Positions 1 to 14,040 of a DNA stretch of 64,000 nucleotides are shown here, in pieces. Within the stretch, counting starts at the first letter, position 1, and the number at the start of each line of letters is the position of its first letter. The stretch spans positions 21,772,688 to 21,836,687 of the forward strand of contig OZ059895.1 in NCBI GenBank assembly GCA_964057225.1. Reading direction: 5' to 3'. Both the position numbers and the translations under genes were made by a program. The notes beneath the pieces are model-generated. The model worked only from the letters and a program-made list of their open reading frames with translations, was not told where the DNA came from and ran no database searches. The DNA is from Auanema rhodensis. Lineage: Eukaryota; Nematoda; Chromadorea; Rhabditida; Rhabditidae.

Positions 1-3000
1 CGATCTGTGTTATCAGATTTGCGCTAGCTTAAAAATGCACCGAGATATCAACTGATATATGTTCACACTTATATACTCGATTTTCACCCTGAAGAAATTA
101 TTTTTTCGTTGAATAACATTGTCCATCGTCTTCGCCTTGAAAAAAGGAATCTAAAAACATCTACTTCTTGCTAAATTATTTTGAAATTTTTCGAAAAAAT
201 TTTTGTCAAAATGTTTTTGGAAGCAATGTTGAGTGTACATGGAAACTCAACATACACTAATGCATCATTTTTCAAACGATCATAACTAATTTCTGTATTG
301 AGCGTTTCTCAATGTAGTATAGTGCATTCGATGCGGATTTTTAAGCTGCGTCGATCTGTGTTATCAGATTTGCGCTAGCTTAAAAATGCACCGAGATATC
401 AACTGATATATGTTCACACTTATATCCTCGATTTTCACCCTGAAGAAATTATTTTTTCGTTGAATAACATTGTCCATCGTCTTTGCCTTGAAAAAAGGAA
501 TCTAAAAACATCTACTTTTTGCTAAATTATTTTGAAATTTTTCGAAAAAATTTTTGTCAAAATGTTTTTGGAAGCAATGTTGAGTGTACATGGAAACTCA
601 ACATACACTAATGCATCATTTTTCAAACGATCATAACTAATTTTTGTATTGAGCGTTTCTCAATGTAGTATAGTGCATTCGATGCGGATTTTTAAGCTGC
701 GTCGATCTGTGTTATCAGATTTGCGCTAGCTTAAAAATGCACCGAGATATCAACTGATATATGTTCACACTTATATCCTCGATTTTCACCCTGAAGAAAT
801 TATTTTTTCGTTGAATAACATTGTCCATCGTCTTTGCCTTGAAAAAAGGAATCTAAAAACATCTACTTCTTGCTAAATTATTTTGATATTTTTCGAAAAA
901 ATTTTTGTCAAAATGTTTTTGGAAGCAATGTTGAGTGTACATGGAAACTCAACATACACTAATGCATCATTTTTCAAACGATCATAACTAATTTTTGTAT
1001 TGAGCGTTTCTCAATGTAGTATAGTGCATTCGATGCGGATTTTTAAGCTGCGTCGATCTGTGTTATCAGATTTGCGCTAGCTTAAAAATGCACCGAGATA
1101 TCAACTGATATATGTTCACACTTATATCCTCGATTTTCACCCTGAAGAAATTATTTTTTCGTTGAATAACATTGTCCATCGTCTTTGCCTTGAAAAAAGG
1201 AATCTAAAAACATCTACTTCTTGCTAAATTATTTTGATATTTTTCGAAAAAATTTTTGTCAAAATGTTTTTGGAAGCAATGTTGAGTGTACATGGAAACT
1301 CAACATACACTAATGCATCATTTTTCAAACGATCATAGCTAATTTTTGTATTGAGCGTTTCTCAATGTAGAATAGTGCATTCGATGCGGATTTTTAAGCT
1401 GCGTCGGTCTGTGTTATCAGATTTGCGCTAGCTTAAAAATGCACCGAGATATCAACTGATATATGTTCACACTTATATCCTCGATTTTCACCCTGAAGAA
1501 TTAATTTTTTCGTTGAATAACAATGTCCATCGTCTTCGCCTTGAAAAAAGGAATCTAAAAACATCTACTTTTTGCTATATTATTTTGATATTTTTCGAAA
1601 AAATTTTTGTCAAAATGTTTTTGGAAGCAATGTTGAGTGTACATGGAAACTCAACATACACTAATGCATCATTTTTCAAACGATCATAACTAATTTTTGT
1701 ATTGAGCGTTTCTCAATGTAGTATAGTGCATTCGATGCGGATTTTTAAGCTGCGTCGGTCTGTGTTATCAGATTTGCGCTAGCTTAAAAATGCACCGAGA
1801 TATCAACTGATATATGTTCACACTTATATCCTCGATTTTCACCCTGAAGAAATTATTTTTTCGTTGAATAACATTGTCCATCGTCTTTGCCTTGAAAAAA
1901 GGAATCTAAAAACATCTACTTCTTGCTAAATTATTTTGATATTTTTCGAAAAAATTTTTGTCAAAATGTTTTTGGAAGCAATGTTGAGTGTACATGGAAA
2001 CTCAACATACACTAATGCATCATTTTTCAAACGATCATAACTAATTTTTGTATTGAGCGTTTCTCAATGTAGTATAGTGCATTCGATGCGGATTTTTAAG
2101 CTGCGTCGATCTGTGTTATCAGATTTGCGCTAGCTTAAAAATGCACCGAGATATCAACTGATATATGTTCACACTTATATCCTCGATTTTCACCCTGAAG
2201 AAATTATTTTTTCGTTGAATAACATTGTCCATCGTCTTTGCCTTGAAAAAAGGAATCTAAAAACATCTACTTCTTGCTAAATTATTTTGATATTTTTCGA
2301 AAAAATTTTTGTCAAAATGTTTTTGGAAGCAATGTTGAGTGTACATGGAAACTCAACATACACTAATGCATCATTTTTCAAACGATCATAACTAATTTTT
2401 GTATTAAGCGTTTCTCAATGTAGTATAGTGCATTCGATGCGGATTTTTAAGCTGCGTCGATCTGTGTTATCAGATTTGCGCTAGCTTAAAAATGCACCGA
2501 GATATCAACTGATATATGTTCACACTTATATCCTCGATTTTCACCCTGAAGAAATTATTTTTTCGTTGAATAACATTGTCCATCGTCTTTGCCTTGAAAA
2601 AAGGAATCTAAAAACATCTACTTCTTGCTAAATTATTTTGATATTTTTCGAAAAAATTTTTGTCAAAATGTTTTTGGAAGCAATGTTGAGTGTACATGGA
2701 AACTCAACATACACTAATGCATCATTTTTCAAACGATCATAGCTAATTTTTGTATTGAGCGTTTCTCAATGTAGAATAGTGCATTCGATGCGGATTTTTA
2801 AGCTGCGTCGGTCTGTGTTATCAGATTTGCGCTAGCTTAAAAATGCACCGAGATATCAACTGATATATGTTCACACTTATATCCTCGATTTTCACCCTGA
2901 AGAATTAATTTTTTCGTTGAATAACAATGTCCATCGTCTTCGCCTTGAAAAAAGGAATCTAAAAACATCTACTTTTTGCTATATTATTTTGAAATTTTTC

Positions 3001-3159
3001 GAAAAAATTTTTGTCAAAATGTTTTTGGAAGCAATGTTGAGTGTACATGGAAACTCAACATACACTAATGCATCATTTTTCAAACGATCATAACTAATTT
3101 TTGTATTAAGCGTTTCTCAATGTAGTATAGTGCATTCGATGCGGATTTTTAAGCTGCGT
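1..3159. repeat. Domain I: monomers 1-9, gaagaaatta type
   Basis: Seven of these nine monomers carry gaagaaatta (not gaagaattaa); most carry T at p60, tctacttctt and gatatttttcg. Monomers 4 (from 1054) and 8 (from 2458) both carry gatcatagct and are followed by similar gaagaattaa/gctatatta monomers (5 and 9), so a four-monomer, 1404-bp period is visible. The same gatcatagct recurs at 3788 in monomer 11. Monomer 1 has a private tatactcg. Monomers 18 and 19 (5968-6669) are relatives lying inside domain II. Confidence 0.85.
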
Positions 3160-4212
3160 CGATCTGTGTTATCAGATTTGCGCTAGCTTAAAAATGCACC
3201 GAGATATCAACTGATATAAGTTCACACTTATATCCTCGATTTTCACCCTGAAGAATTAATTTTTTCGTTGAATAACAATGTCCATCGTCTTCGCCTTGAA
3301 AGAAGGAATCTAAAAACATCTACTTTTTGCTAAATTATTTTGAAATTTTTCGAAAAAATTTTTGTCAAAATGTTTTTGGAAGCAATGTTGAGTGTACATG
3401 GAAACTCAACATACACTAATGCATCATTTTTCAAACGATCATAACTAATTTTTGTATTAAGCGTTTCTCAATGTAGTATAGTGCATTCGATGCGGATTTT
3501 TAAGCTGCGTCGATCTGTGTTATCAGATTTGCGCTAGCTTAAAAATGCACCGAGATATCAACTGATATAAGTTCACACTTATATCCTCGATTTTCACCCT
3601 GAAGAATTAATTTTTTCGTTGAATAACATCGTCCATCGTCTTTGCTTTGAAAAAAGGAATCTAAAAACATCTACTTTTTGCTAAATTATTCTGAAATTTT
3701 TCGAAAAAATTTTTGTCAAAATGTTTTTGGAAGCAATGTTGAGTGTACATGGAAACTCAACATACACTAATGCATCATTTTTCAAACGATCATAGCTAAT
3801 TTTTGTATTGAGCGTTTCTCAATGTAGAATAGTGCATTCGATGCGGATTTTTAAGCTGCGTCGGTCTGTGTTATCAGATTTGCGCTAGCTTAAAAATGCA
3901 CCGAGATATCAACTGATATATGTTCACACTTATATCCTCGATTTTCACCCTGAAGAATTAATTTTTTCGTTGAATAACAATGTCCATCGTCTTCGCCTTG
4001 AAAAAAGGAATCTAAAAACATCTACTTTTTGCTATATTATTTTGAAATTTTTCGAAAAAATTTTTGTCAAAATGTTTTTGGAAGCAATGTTGAGTGTACA
4101 TGGAAACTCAACATACACTAATGCATCATTTTTCAAACGATCATAACTAATTTTTGTATTGAACGTTTCTCAATGTAGTATAGTGCATTCGATGCGGATT
4201 TTTAAGCTGCGT

Positions 4213-4563
4213 CGATCTGTGTTATCAGATTTGCGCAGGATTAAAAATGCACCGAGATATCAACTGATATAAGTTCACACTTATATCCTCGATTTTCACC
4301 CTGAAGAATTAATTTTTTCGTTGAATAACATCGTCCATCGTCTTTGCCTTGAAAAAAGGAATCTAAAAACATCTACTTTTTGCTAAATTATTTTGAAATT
4401 TTTCGAAAAAATTTTTGTCAAAATGTTTTTGGAAGCAATGTTGATTGTACATGGAAACTCAACATACACTAATGCATCATTTTTCAAACGATCATAACTA
4501 ATTTTTGTATTGAGCGTTTCTCAATGTAGAAAAGTGCATTCGATGCGGATTTTTAAGCTGCGT
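4213..4563. repeat. Marker monomer 13 (gcgcaggatt type, copy 1)
   Basis: Carries gcgcaggatt instead of gcgctagctt, together with A60, aacatcg, ttgattg and gtagaaaag. It follows a monomer with attgaacg, as does copy 2. Confidence 0.92.
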
Positions 4564-7371
4564 CGGTCTGTGTTATCAGATTTGCGCTAGCTTAAAAATG
4601 CACCGAGATATCAACTGATATATGTTCACACTTATATCCTCGATTTTCACCCTGAAGAATTAATTTTTTCGTTGAATAACAATGTCCATCGTCTTTGCCT
4701 TGAAAACAGGAATCTAAAAACATCTACTTTTTGCTAAATTATTCTGAAATTTTTCGAAAAAATTTTTGTCAAAATGTTTTTGGAAGCAATGTTGAGTGTA
4801 CATGGAAACTCAACATACACTAATGCATCATTTTTCAAACGATCATAACTAATTTTTGTATTGAGCGTTTCTCAATGTAGAATAGTGCATTCGATGCGGA
4901 TTTTCAAGCTGCGTCGGTCTGTGTTATCAGATTTGCGCTAGCTTAAAAATGCACCGAGATATCAACTGATATATGTTCACACTTATATCCTCGATTTTCA
5001 CCCTGAAGAATTAATTATTTCGTTGAATAACAATGTCCATCGTCTTTGCCTCGAAAAAAGGAATCTAAAAACATCTACTTTTTGCTAAATTATTCTGAAA
5101 TTTTTCGAAAAAATTTTTGTCAAAATGTTTTTGGAAGCAATGTTGAGTGTACATGGAAACTCAACATACACTAATGCATCATTTTTCAAACGATCATAAC
5201 TAATTTTTGTATTGAGCGTTTCTCAATGTAGAATAGTGCATTCGATGCGGATTTTTAAGCTGCGTCGGTCTGTGTTATCAGATTTGCGCTAGCTTAAAAA
5301 TGCACCGAGATATCAACTGATATATGTTCACACTTATATCCTCGATTTTCACCCTGAAGAATTAATTTTTTCGTTGAATAACAATGTCCATCGTCTTCGC
5401 CTTGAAAAAAGGAATCTAAAAACATCTTCTTTTTGCTAAATTATTCTGAAATATTTCGAAAAAATTTTTGTCAAAATGTTTTTGGAAGCAATGTTGAGTG
5501 TACATGGAAACTCAACATACACTAATGCATCATTTTTCAAACGATCATAACTAATTTTTGTATTGAGCGTTTCTCAATGTAGAATAGTGCATTCGATGCG
5601 GATTTTTAAGCTGCGTCGGTCTGTGTTATCAGATTTGCGCTAGCTTAAAAATGCACCGAGATATCAACTGATATATGTTCACACTTATATCCTCGATTTT
5701 CACCCTGAAGAATTAATTTTTTCGTTGAATAACAATGTCCATCGTCTTCGCCTTGAAAAAAGGAATCTAAAAACATCTTCTTTTTGCTAAATTATTCTGA
5801 AATTTTTCGAAAAAATTTTTGTCAAAATGTTTTTGGAAGCAATGTTGAGTGTACATGGAAACTCAACATACACTAATGCATCATTTTTCAAACGATCATA
5901 ACTAATCTTTGTATTGAGCGTTTCTCAATGTAGAATAGTGCATTCGATGCGGATTTTTAAGCTGCGTCGATCTGTGTTATCAGATTTGCGCTAGCTTAAA
6001 AATGCACCGAGATATCAACTGATATATGTTCACACTTATATCCTCGATTTTCACCCTGAAGAAATTATTTTTTCGTTGAATAACATTGTCCATCGTCTTT
6101 GCCTTGAAAAAAGGAATCTAAAAACATCTACTTTTTGCTAAATTATTTTGAAATTTTTCGAAAAAATTTTTGTCAAAATGTTTTTGGAAGCAATGTTGAT
6201 TGTACATGGAAACTCAACATACACTAATGCATCATTTTTCAAACGATCATAACTAATTTTTGTATTGAGCGTTTCTCAATGTAGTATAGTGCATTCGATG
6301 CGGATTTTTAAGCTGCGTCGGTCTGTGTTATCAGATTTGCGCTAGCTTAAAAATGCACCGAGATATCAACTGATATATGTTCACACTTATATCCTCGATT
6401 TTCACCCTGAAGAATTAATTTTTTCGTTGAATAACATTGTCCATCGTCTTTGCCTTGAAAAAAGGAATCTAAAAACATCTACTTCTTGCTAAATTATTTT
6501 GATATTTTTCGAAAAAATTTTTGTCAAAATGTTTTTGGAAGCAATGTTGAGTGTACATGGAAACTCAACATACACTAATGCATCATTTTTCAAACGATCA
6601 TAACTAATTTTTGTATTAAGCGTTTCTCAATGTAGTATAGTGCATTCGATGCGGATTTTTAAGCTGCGTCGGTCTGTGTTATCAGATTTGCGCTAGCTTA
6701 AAAATGCACCGAGATATCAACTGATATATGTTCACACTTATATCCTCGATTTTCACCCTGAAGAATTAATTTTTTCGTTGAATAACATTGTCCATCGTCT
6801 TCGCCTTGAAAAAAGGAATCTAAAAACATCTACTTTTTGCTAAATTATTTTGAAATTTTTCGAAAAAATTTTTGTCAAAATGTTTTTGGAAGCAATGTTG
6901 AGTGTACATGGAAACTCAACATACACTAATGCATCATTTTTCAAACGATCATAACTAATTTCTGTATTGAACGTTTCTCAATGTAGTATAGTGCATTCGA
7001 TGCGGATTTTTAAGCTGCGTCGATCTGTGTTATCAGATTTGCGCTAGCTTAAAAATGCACCGAGATATCAACTGATATATGTTCACACTTATATCCTCGA
7101 TTTTCACCCTGAAGAATTAATTTTTTCGTTGAATAACATTGTCCATCGTCTTCGCCTTGAAAAAAGGAATCTAAAAACATCTACTTTTTGCTAAATTATT
7201 TTGAAATTTTTCGAAAAAATTTTTGTCAAAATGTTTTTGGAAGCAATGTTGAGTGTACATGGAAACTCAACATACACTAATGCATCATTTTTCAAACGAT
7301 CATAACTAATTTTTGTATTGAACGTTTCTCAATGTAGTATAGTGCATTCGATGCGGATTTTTAAGCTGCGT

Positions 7372-7722
7372 CGATCTGTGTTATCAGATTTGCGCAGGAT
7401 TAAAAATGCACCGAGATATCAACTGATATAAGTTCACACTTATATCCTCGATTTTCACCCTGAAGAATTAATTTTTTCGTTGAATAACATCGTCCATCGT
7501 CTTTGCCTTGAAAAAAGGAATCTAAAAACATCTACTTTTTGCTAAATTATTTTGAAATTTTTCGAAAAAATTTTTGTCAAAATGTTTTTGGAAGCAATGT
7601 TGATTGTACATGGAAACTCAACATACACTAATGCATCATTTTTCAAACGATCATAACTAATTTTTGTATTGAGCGTTTCTCAATGTAGAAAAGTGCATTC
7701 GATGCGGATTTTTAAGCTGCGT
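7372..7722. repeat. Marker monomer 22 (gcgcaggatt type, copy 2)
   Basis: Has the same set of linked variants as copy 1, exactly 3159 bp (nine monomers) downstream, and is likewise preceded by an attgaacg monomer. The next monomer (23) also carries ttgattg and gtagaaaag, so part of the type has been copied forward. Confidence 0.92.
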
Positions 7723-10700
7723 CGGTCTGTGTTATCAGATTTGCGCTAGCTTAAAAATGCACCGAGATATCAACTGATATATGTTCACACTTATATCCTC
7801 GATTTTCACCCTGAAGAATTAATTTTTTCGTTGAATAACAATGTCCATCGTCTTTGCCTTGAAAAAAGGAATCTAAAAACATCTACTTTTTGCTAAATTA
7901 TTTTGAAATTTTTCGAAAAAATTTTTGTCAAAATGTTTTTGGAAGCAATGTTGATTGTACATGGAAACTCAACATACACTAATGCATCATTTTTCAAACG
8001 ATCATAACTAATTTTTGTATTGAGCGTTTCTCAATGTAGAAAAGTGCATTCGATGCGGATTTTTAAGCTGCGTCGGTCTGTGTTATCAGATTTGCGCTAG
8101 CTTAAAAATGCACCGAGATATCAACTGATATATGTTCACACTTATATCCTCGATTTTCACCCTGAAGAATTAATTTTTTCGTTGAATAACAATGTCCATC
8201 GTCTTTGCCTTGAAAAAAGGAATCTAAAAACATCTACTTTTTGCTAAATTAGTCTGAAATTTTTCGAAAAAATTTTTGTCAAAATGTTTTTGGAAGCAAT
8301 GTTGAGTGTACATGGAAACTCAACATACACTAATGCATCATTTTTCAAACGATCATAACTAATTTTTGTATTGAGCGTTTCTCAATGTAGAATAGTGCAT
8401 TCGATGCGGATTTTTAAGCTGCGTCGGTCTGTGTTATCAGATTTGCGCTAGCTTAAAAATGCACCGAGATATCAACTGATATATGTTCACACTTATATCC
8501 TCGATTTTCACCCTGAAGAATTAATTTTTTCGTTGAATAACAATGTCCATCGTCTTTGCCTTGAAAAAAGGAATCTAAAAATATCTACTTTTTGCTAAAT
8601 TATTCTGAAATTTTTCGAAAAAATTTTTGTCAAAATGTTTTTGGAAGCAATGTTGAGTGTACATGGAAACTCAACATACACTAATGCATCATTTTTCAAA
8701 CGATCATAACTAATTTTTGTATTGAGCGTTTCTCAATGTAGAATAGTGCATTCGATGCGGATTTTTAAGCTGCGTCGGTCTGTGTTATCAGATTTGCGCT
8801 AGCTTAAAAATGCACCGAGATATCAACTGATATAAGTTCACACTTATATCCTCGATTTTCACCCTGAAGAATTAATTTTTTCGTTGAATAACATTGTCCA
8901 TCGTCTTTGCCTTGAAAAAAGGAATCTAAAAACATCTACTTTTTGCTAAATTATTTTGAAATTTTTCGAAAAAATTTTTGTCAAAATGTTTTTGGAAGCA
9001 ATGTTGATTGTACATGGAAACTCAACATACACTAATGCATCATTTTTCAAACGATCATAACTAATTTTTGTATTGAGCGTTTCTCAATGTAGAAAAGTGC
9101 ATTCGATGCGGATTTTTAAGCTGCGTCGGTCTGTGTTATCAGATTTGCGCTAGCTTAAAAATGCACCGAGATATCAACTGATATATGTTCACACTTATAT
9201 CCTCGATTTTCACCCTGAAGAATTAATTTTTTCGTTGAATAACAATGTCCATCGTCTTTGCCTTGAAAAAAGGAATCTAAAAACATCTACTTTTTGCTAA
9301 ATTATTCTGAAATTTTTCGAAAAAATTTTTGTCAAAATGTTTTTGGAAGCAATGTTGAGTGTACATGGAAACTCAACATACACTAATGCATCATTTTTCA
9401 AACGATCATAACTAATTTTTGTATTGAGCGTTTCTCAATGTAGAATAGTGCATTCGATGCGGATTTTCAAGCTGCGTCGGTCTGTGTTATCAGATTTGCG
9501 CTAGCTTAAAAATGCACCGAGATATCAACTGATATATGTTCACACTTATATCCTCGATTTTCACCCTGAAGAATTAATTTTTTCGTTGAATAACAATGTC
9601 CATCGTCTTTGCCTCGAAAAAAGGAATCTAAAAACATCTACTTTTTGCTAAATTATTCTGAAATTTTTCGAAAAAATTTTTGTCAAAATGTTTTTGGAAG
9701 CAATGTTGAGTGTACATGGAAACTCAACATACACTAATGCATCATTTTTCAAACGATCATAACTAATTTTTGTATTGAGCGTTTCTCAATGTAGAATAGT
9801 GCATTCGATGCGGATTTTTAAGCTGCGTCGGTCTGTGTTATCAGATTTGCGCTAGCTTAAAAATGCACCGAGATATCAACTGATATATGTTCACACTTAT
9901 ATCCTCGATTTTCACCCTGAAGAATTAATTTTTTCGTTGAATAACAATGTCCATCGTCTTCGCCTTGAAAAAAGGAATCTAAAAACATCTTCTTTTTGCT
10001 AAATTATTCTGAAATTTTTCGAAAAAATTTTTGTCAAAATGTTTTTGGAAGCAATGTTGAGTGTACATGGAAACTCAACATACACTAATGCATCATTTTT
10101 CAAACGATCATAACTAATTTTTGTATTGAGCGTTTCTCAATGTAGAATAGTGCATTCGATGCGGATTTTTAAGCTGCGTCGGTCTGTGTTATCAGATTTG
10201 CGCTAGCTTAAAAATGCACCGAGATATCAACTGATATATGTTCACACTTATATCCTCGATTTTCACCCTGAAGAATTAATTTTTTCGTTGAATAACAATG
10301 TCCATCGTCTTCGCCTTGAAAAAAGGAATCTAAAAACATCTACTTTTTGCTAAATTATTTTGAAATTTTTCGAAAAAATTTTTGTCAAAATGTTTTTGGA
10401 AGCAATGTTGAGTGTACATGGAAACTCAACATACACTAATGCATCATTTTTCAAACGATCATAACTAATTTTTGTATTAAGCGTTTCTCAATGTAGTATA
10501 GTGCATTCGATGCGGATTTTTAAGCTGCGTCGATCTGTGTTATCAGATTTGCGCTAGCTTAAAAATGCACCGAGATATCAACTGATATAAGTTCACACTT
10601 ATATCCTCGATTTTCACCCTGAAGAATTAATTTTTTCGTTGAATAACATCGTCCATCGTCTTTGCTTTGAAAAAAGGAATCTAAAAACATCTACTTTTTG

Positions 10701-13689
10701 CTAAATTATTCTGAAATTTTTCGAAAAAATTTTTGTCAAAATGTTTTTGGAAGCAATGTTGAGTGTACATGGAAACTCAACATACACTAATGCATCATTT
10801 TTCAAACGATCATAACTAATTTTTGTATTGAGCGTTTCTCAATGTAGAATAGTGCATTCGATGCGGATTTTTAAGCTGCGTCGGTCTGTGTTATCAGATT
10901 TGCGCTAGCTTAAAAATGCACCGAGATATCAACTGATATATGTTCACACTTATATCCTCGATTTTCACCCTGAAGAATTAATTTTTTCGTTGAATAACAA
11001 TGTCCATCGTCTTCGCCTTGAAAAAAGGAATCTAAAAACATCTTCTTTTTGCTAAATTATTTTGAAATTTTTCGAAAAAATTTTTGTCAAAATGTTTTTG
11101 GAAGCAATGTTGAGTGTACATGGAAACTCAACATACACTAATGCATCATTTTTCAAACGATCATAACTAATTTTTGTATTGAGCGTTTCTCAATGTAGAA
11201 TAGTGCATTCGATGCGGATTTTCAAGCTGCGTCGGTCTGTGTTATCAGATTTGCGCTAGCTTAAAAATGCACCGAGATATCAACTGATATATGTTCACAC
11301 TTATATCCTCGATTTTCACCCTGAAGAATTAATTTTTTCGTTGAATAACAATGTCCATCGTCTTTGCCTCGAAAAAAGGAATCTAAAAACATCTACTTTT
11401 TGCTAAATTATTCTGAAATTTTTCGAAAAAATTTTTGTCAAAATGTTTTTGGAAGCAATGTTGAGTGTACATGGAAACTCAACATACACTAATGCATCAT
11501 TTTTCAAACGATCATAACTAATTTTTGTATTGAGCGTTTCTCAATGTAGAATAGTGCATTCGATGCGGATTTTTAAGCTGCGTCGGTCTGTGTTATCAGA
11601 TTTGCGCTAGCTTAAAAATGCACCGAGATATCAACTGATATATGTTCACACTTATATCCTCGATTTTCACCCTGAAAAATTAATTTTTTCGTTGAATAAC
11701 AATGTCCATCGTCTTCGCCTTGAAAAAAGGAATCTAAAAACATCTACTTTTTGCTAAATTATTTTGAAATTTTTCGAAAAAATTTTTGTCAAAATGTTTT
11801 TGGAAGCAATGTTGAGTGTACATGGAAACTCAACATACACTAATGCATCATTTTTCAAACGATCATAACTAATTTTTGTATTAAGCGTTTCTCAATGTAG
11901 TATAGTGCATTCGATGCGGATTTTTAAGCTGCGTCGATCTGTGTTATCAGATTTGCGCTAGCTTAAAAATGCACCGAGATATCAACTGATATAAGTTCAC
12001 ACTTATATCCTCGATTTTCACCCTGAAGAATTAATTTTTTCGTTGAATAACATCGTCCATCGTCTTTGCTTTGAAAAAAGGAATCTAAAAACATCTACTT
12101 TTTGCTAAATTATTCTGAAATTTTTCGAAAAAATTTTTGTCAAAATGTTTTTGGAAGCAATGTTGAGTGTACATGGAAACTCAACATACACTAATGCATC
12201 ATTTTTCAAACGATCATAACTAATTTTTGTATCGAGCGTTTCTCAATGTAGAATAGTGCATTCGATGCGGATTTTTAAGCTGCGTCGGTCTGTGTTATCA
12301 GATTTGCGCTAGCTTAAAAATGCACCGAGATATCAACTGATATATGTTCACACTTATATCCTCGATTTTCACCCTGAAGAATTAATTTTTTCGTTGAATA
12401 ACAATGTCCATCGTCTTCGCCTTGAAAAAAGGAATCTAAAAACATCTACTTTTTGCTATATTATTTTGAAATTTTTCGAAAAAATTTTTGTCAAAATGTT
12501 TTTGGAAGCAATGTTGAGTGTACATGGAAACTCAACATACACTAATGCATCATTTTTCAAACGATCATAACTAATTTTTGTATTGAGCGTTTCTCAATGT
12601 AGAATAGTGCATTCGATGCGGATTTTTAAGCTGCGTCGGTCTGTGTTATCAGATTTGCGCTAGCTTAAAAATGCACCGAGATATCAACTGATATATGTTC
12701 ACACTTATATCCTCGATTTTCACCCTGAAAAATTAATTTTTTCGTTGAATAACAATGTCCATCGTCTTCGCCTTGAAAAAAGGAATCTAAAAACATCTAC
12801 TTTTTGCTAAATTATTTTGAAATTTTTCGAAAAAATTTTTGTCAAAATGTTTTTGGAAGCAATGTTGAGTGTACATGGAAACTCAACATACACTAATGCA
12901 TCATTTTTCAAACGATCATAACTAATTTTTGTATTAAGCGTTTCTCAATGTAGTATAGTGCATTCGATGCGGATTTTTAAGCTGCGTCGATCTGTGTTAT
13001 CAGATTTGCGCTAGCTTAAAAATGCACCGAGATATCAACTGATATAAGTTCACACTTATATCCTCGATTTTCACCCTGAAGAATTAATTTTTTCGTTGAA
13101 TAACATCGTCCATCGTCTTTGCTTTGAAAAAAGGAATCTAAAAACATCTACTTTTTGCTAAATTATTCTGAAATTTTTCGAAAAAATTTTTGTCAAAATG
13201 TTTTTGGAAGCAATGTTGAGTGTACATGGAAACTCAACATACACTAATGCATCATTTTTCAAACGATCATAACTAATTTTTGTATTAAGCGTTTCTCAAT
13301 GTAGTATAGTGCATTCGATGCGGATTTTTAAGCTGCGTCGATCTGTGTTATCAGATTTGCGCTAGCTTAAAAATGCACCGAGATATCAACTGATATATGT
13401 TCACACTTATGTCCTCGATTTTCACCCTGAAGAATTAATTTTTTCGTTGAATAACAATGTCCATCGTCTTCGCCTTGAAAAAAGGAATCTAAAAACATCT
13501 ACTTTTTGCTATATTATATTGAAATTTTTCGAAAAAATTTTTGTCAAAATGTTTTTGGAAGCAATGTTGAGTGTACATGGAAACTCAACATACACTAATG
13601 CATCATTTTTCAAACGATCATAACTAATTTTTGTATTGAGCGTTTCTCAATGTAGTATAGTGCATTCGATGCGGATTTTTAAGCTGCGT

Positions 13690-14040
13690 CGATCTGTGTT
13701 ATCAGATTTGCGCAGGATTAAAAATGCACCGAGATATCAACTGATATAAGTTCACACTTATATCCTCGATTTTCACCCTGAAGAATTAATTTTTTCGTTG
13801 AATAACATCGTCCATCGTCTTTGCCTTGAAAAAAGGAATCTAAAAACATCTACTTTTTGCTAAATTATTTTGAAATTTTTCGAAAAAATTTTTGTCAAAA
13901 TGTTTTTGGAAGCAATGTTGATTGTACATGGAAACTCAACATACACTAATGCATCATTTTTCAAACGATCATAACTAATTTTTGTATTGAGCGTTTCTCA
14001 ATGTAGAAAAGTGCATTCGATGCGGATTTTTAAGCTGCGT
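13690..14040. repeat. Marker monomer 40 (gcgcaggatt type, copy 3)
   Basis: Has the linked variant set, 6318 bp (18 monomers) after copy 2. It is followed by the gattttcaag monomer and then a gcctcgaaa monomer, the same order as after copy 1. Confidence 0.92.

Noticed and set aside
1-351. Internal sub-repeat structure (for example 117-bp thirds or a 175-bp half dimer)
   Set aside because: Comparing the thirds and halves of the monomer by eye shows no sustained similarity beyond shared A/T tracts.
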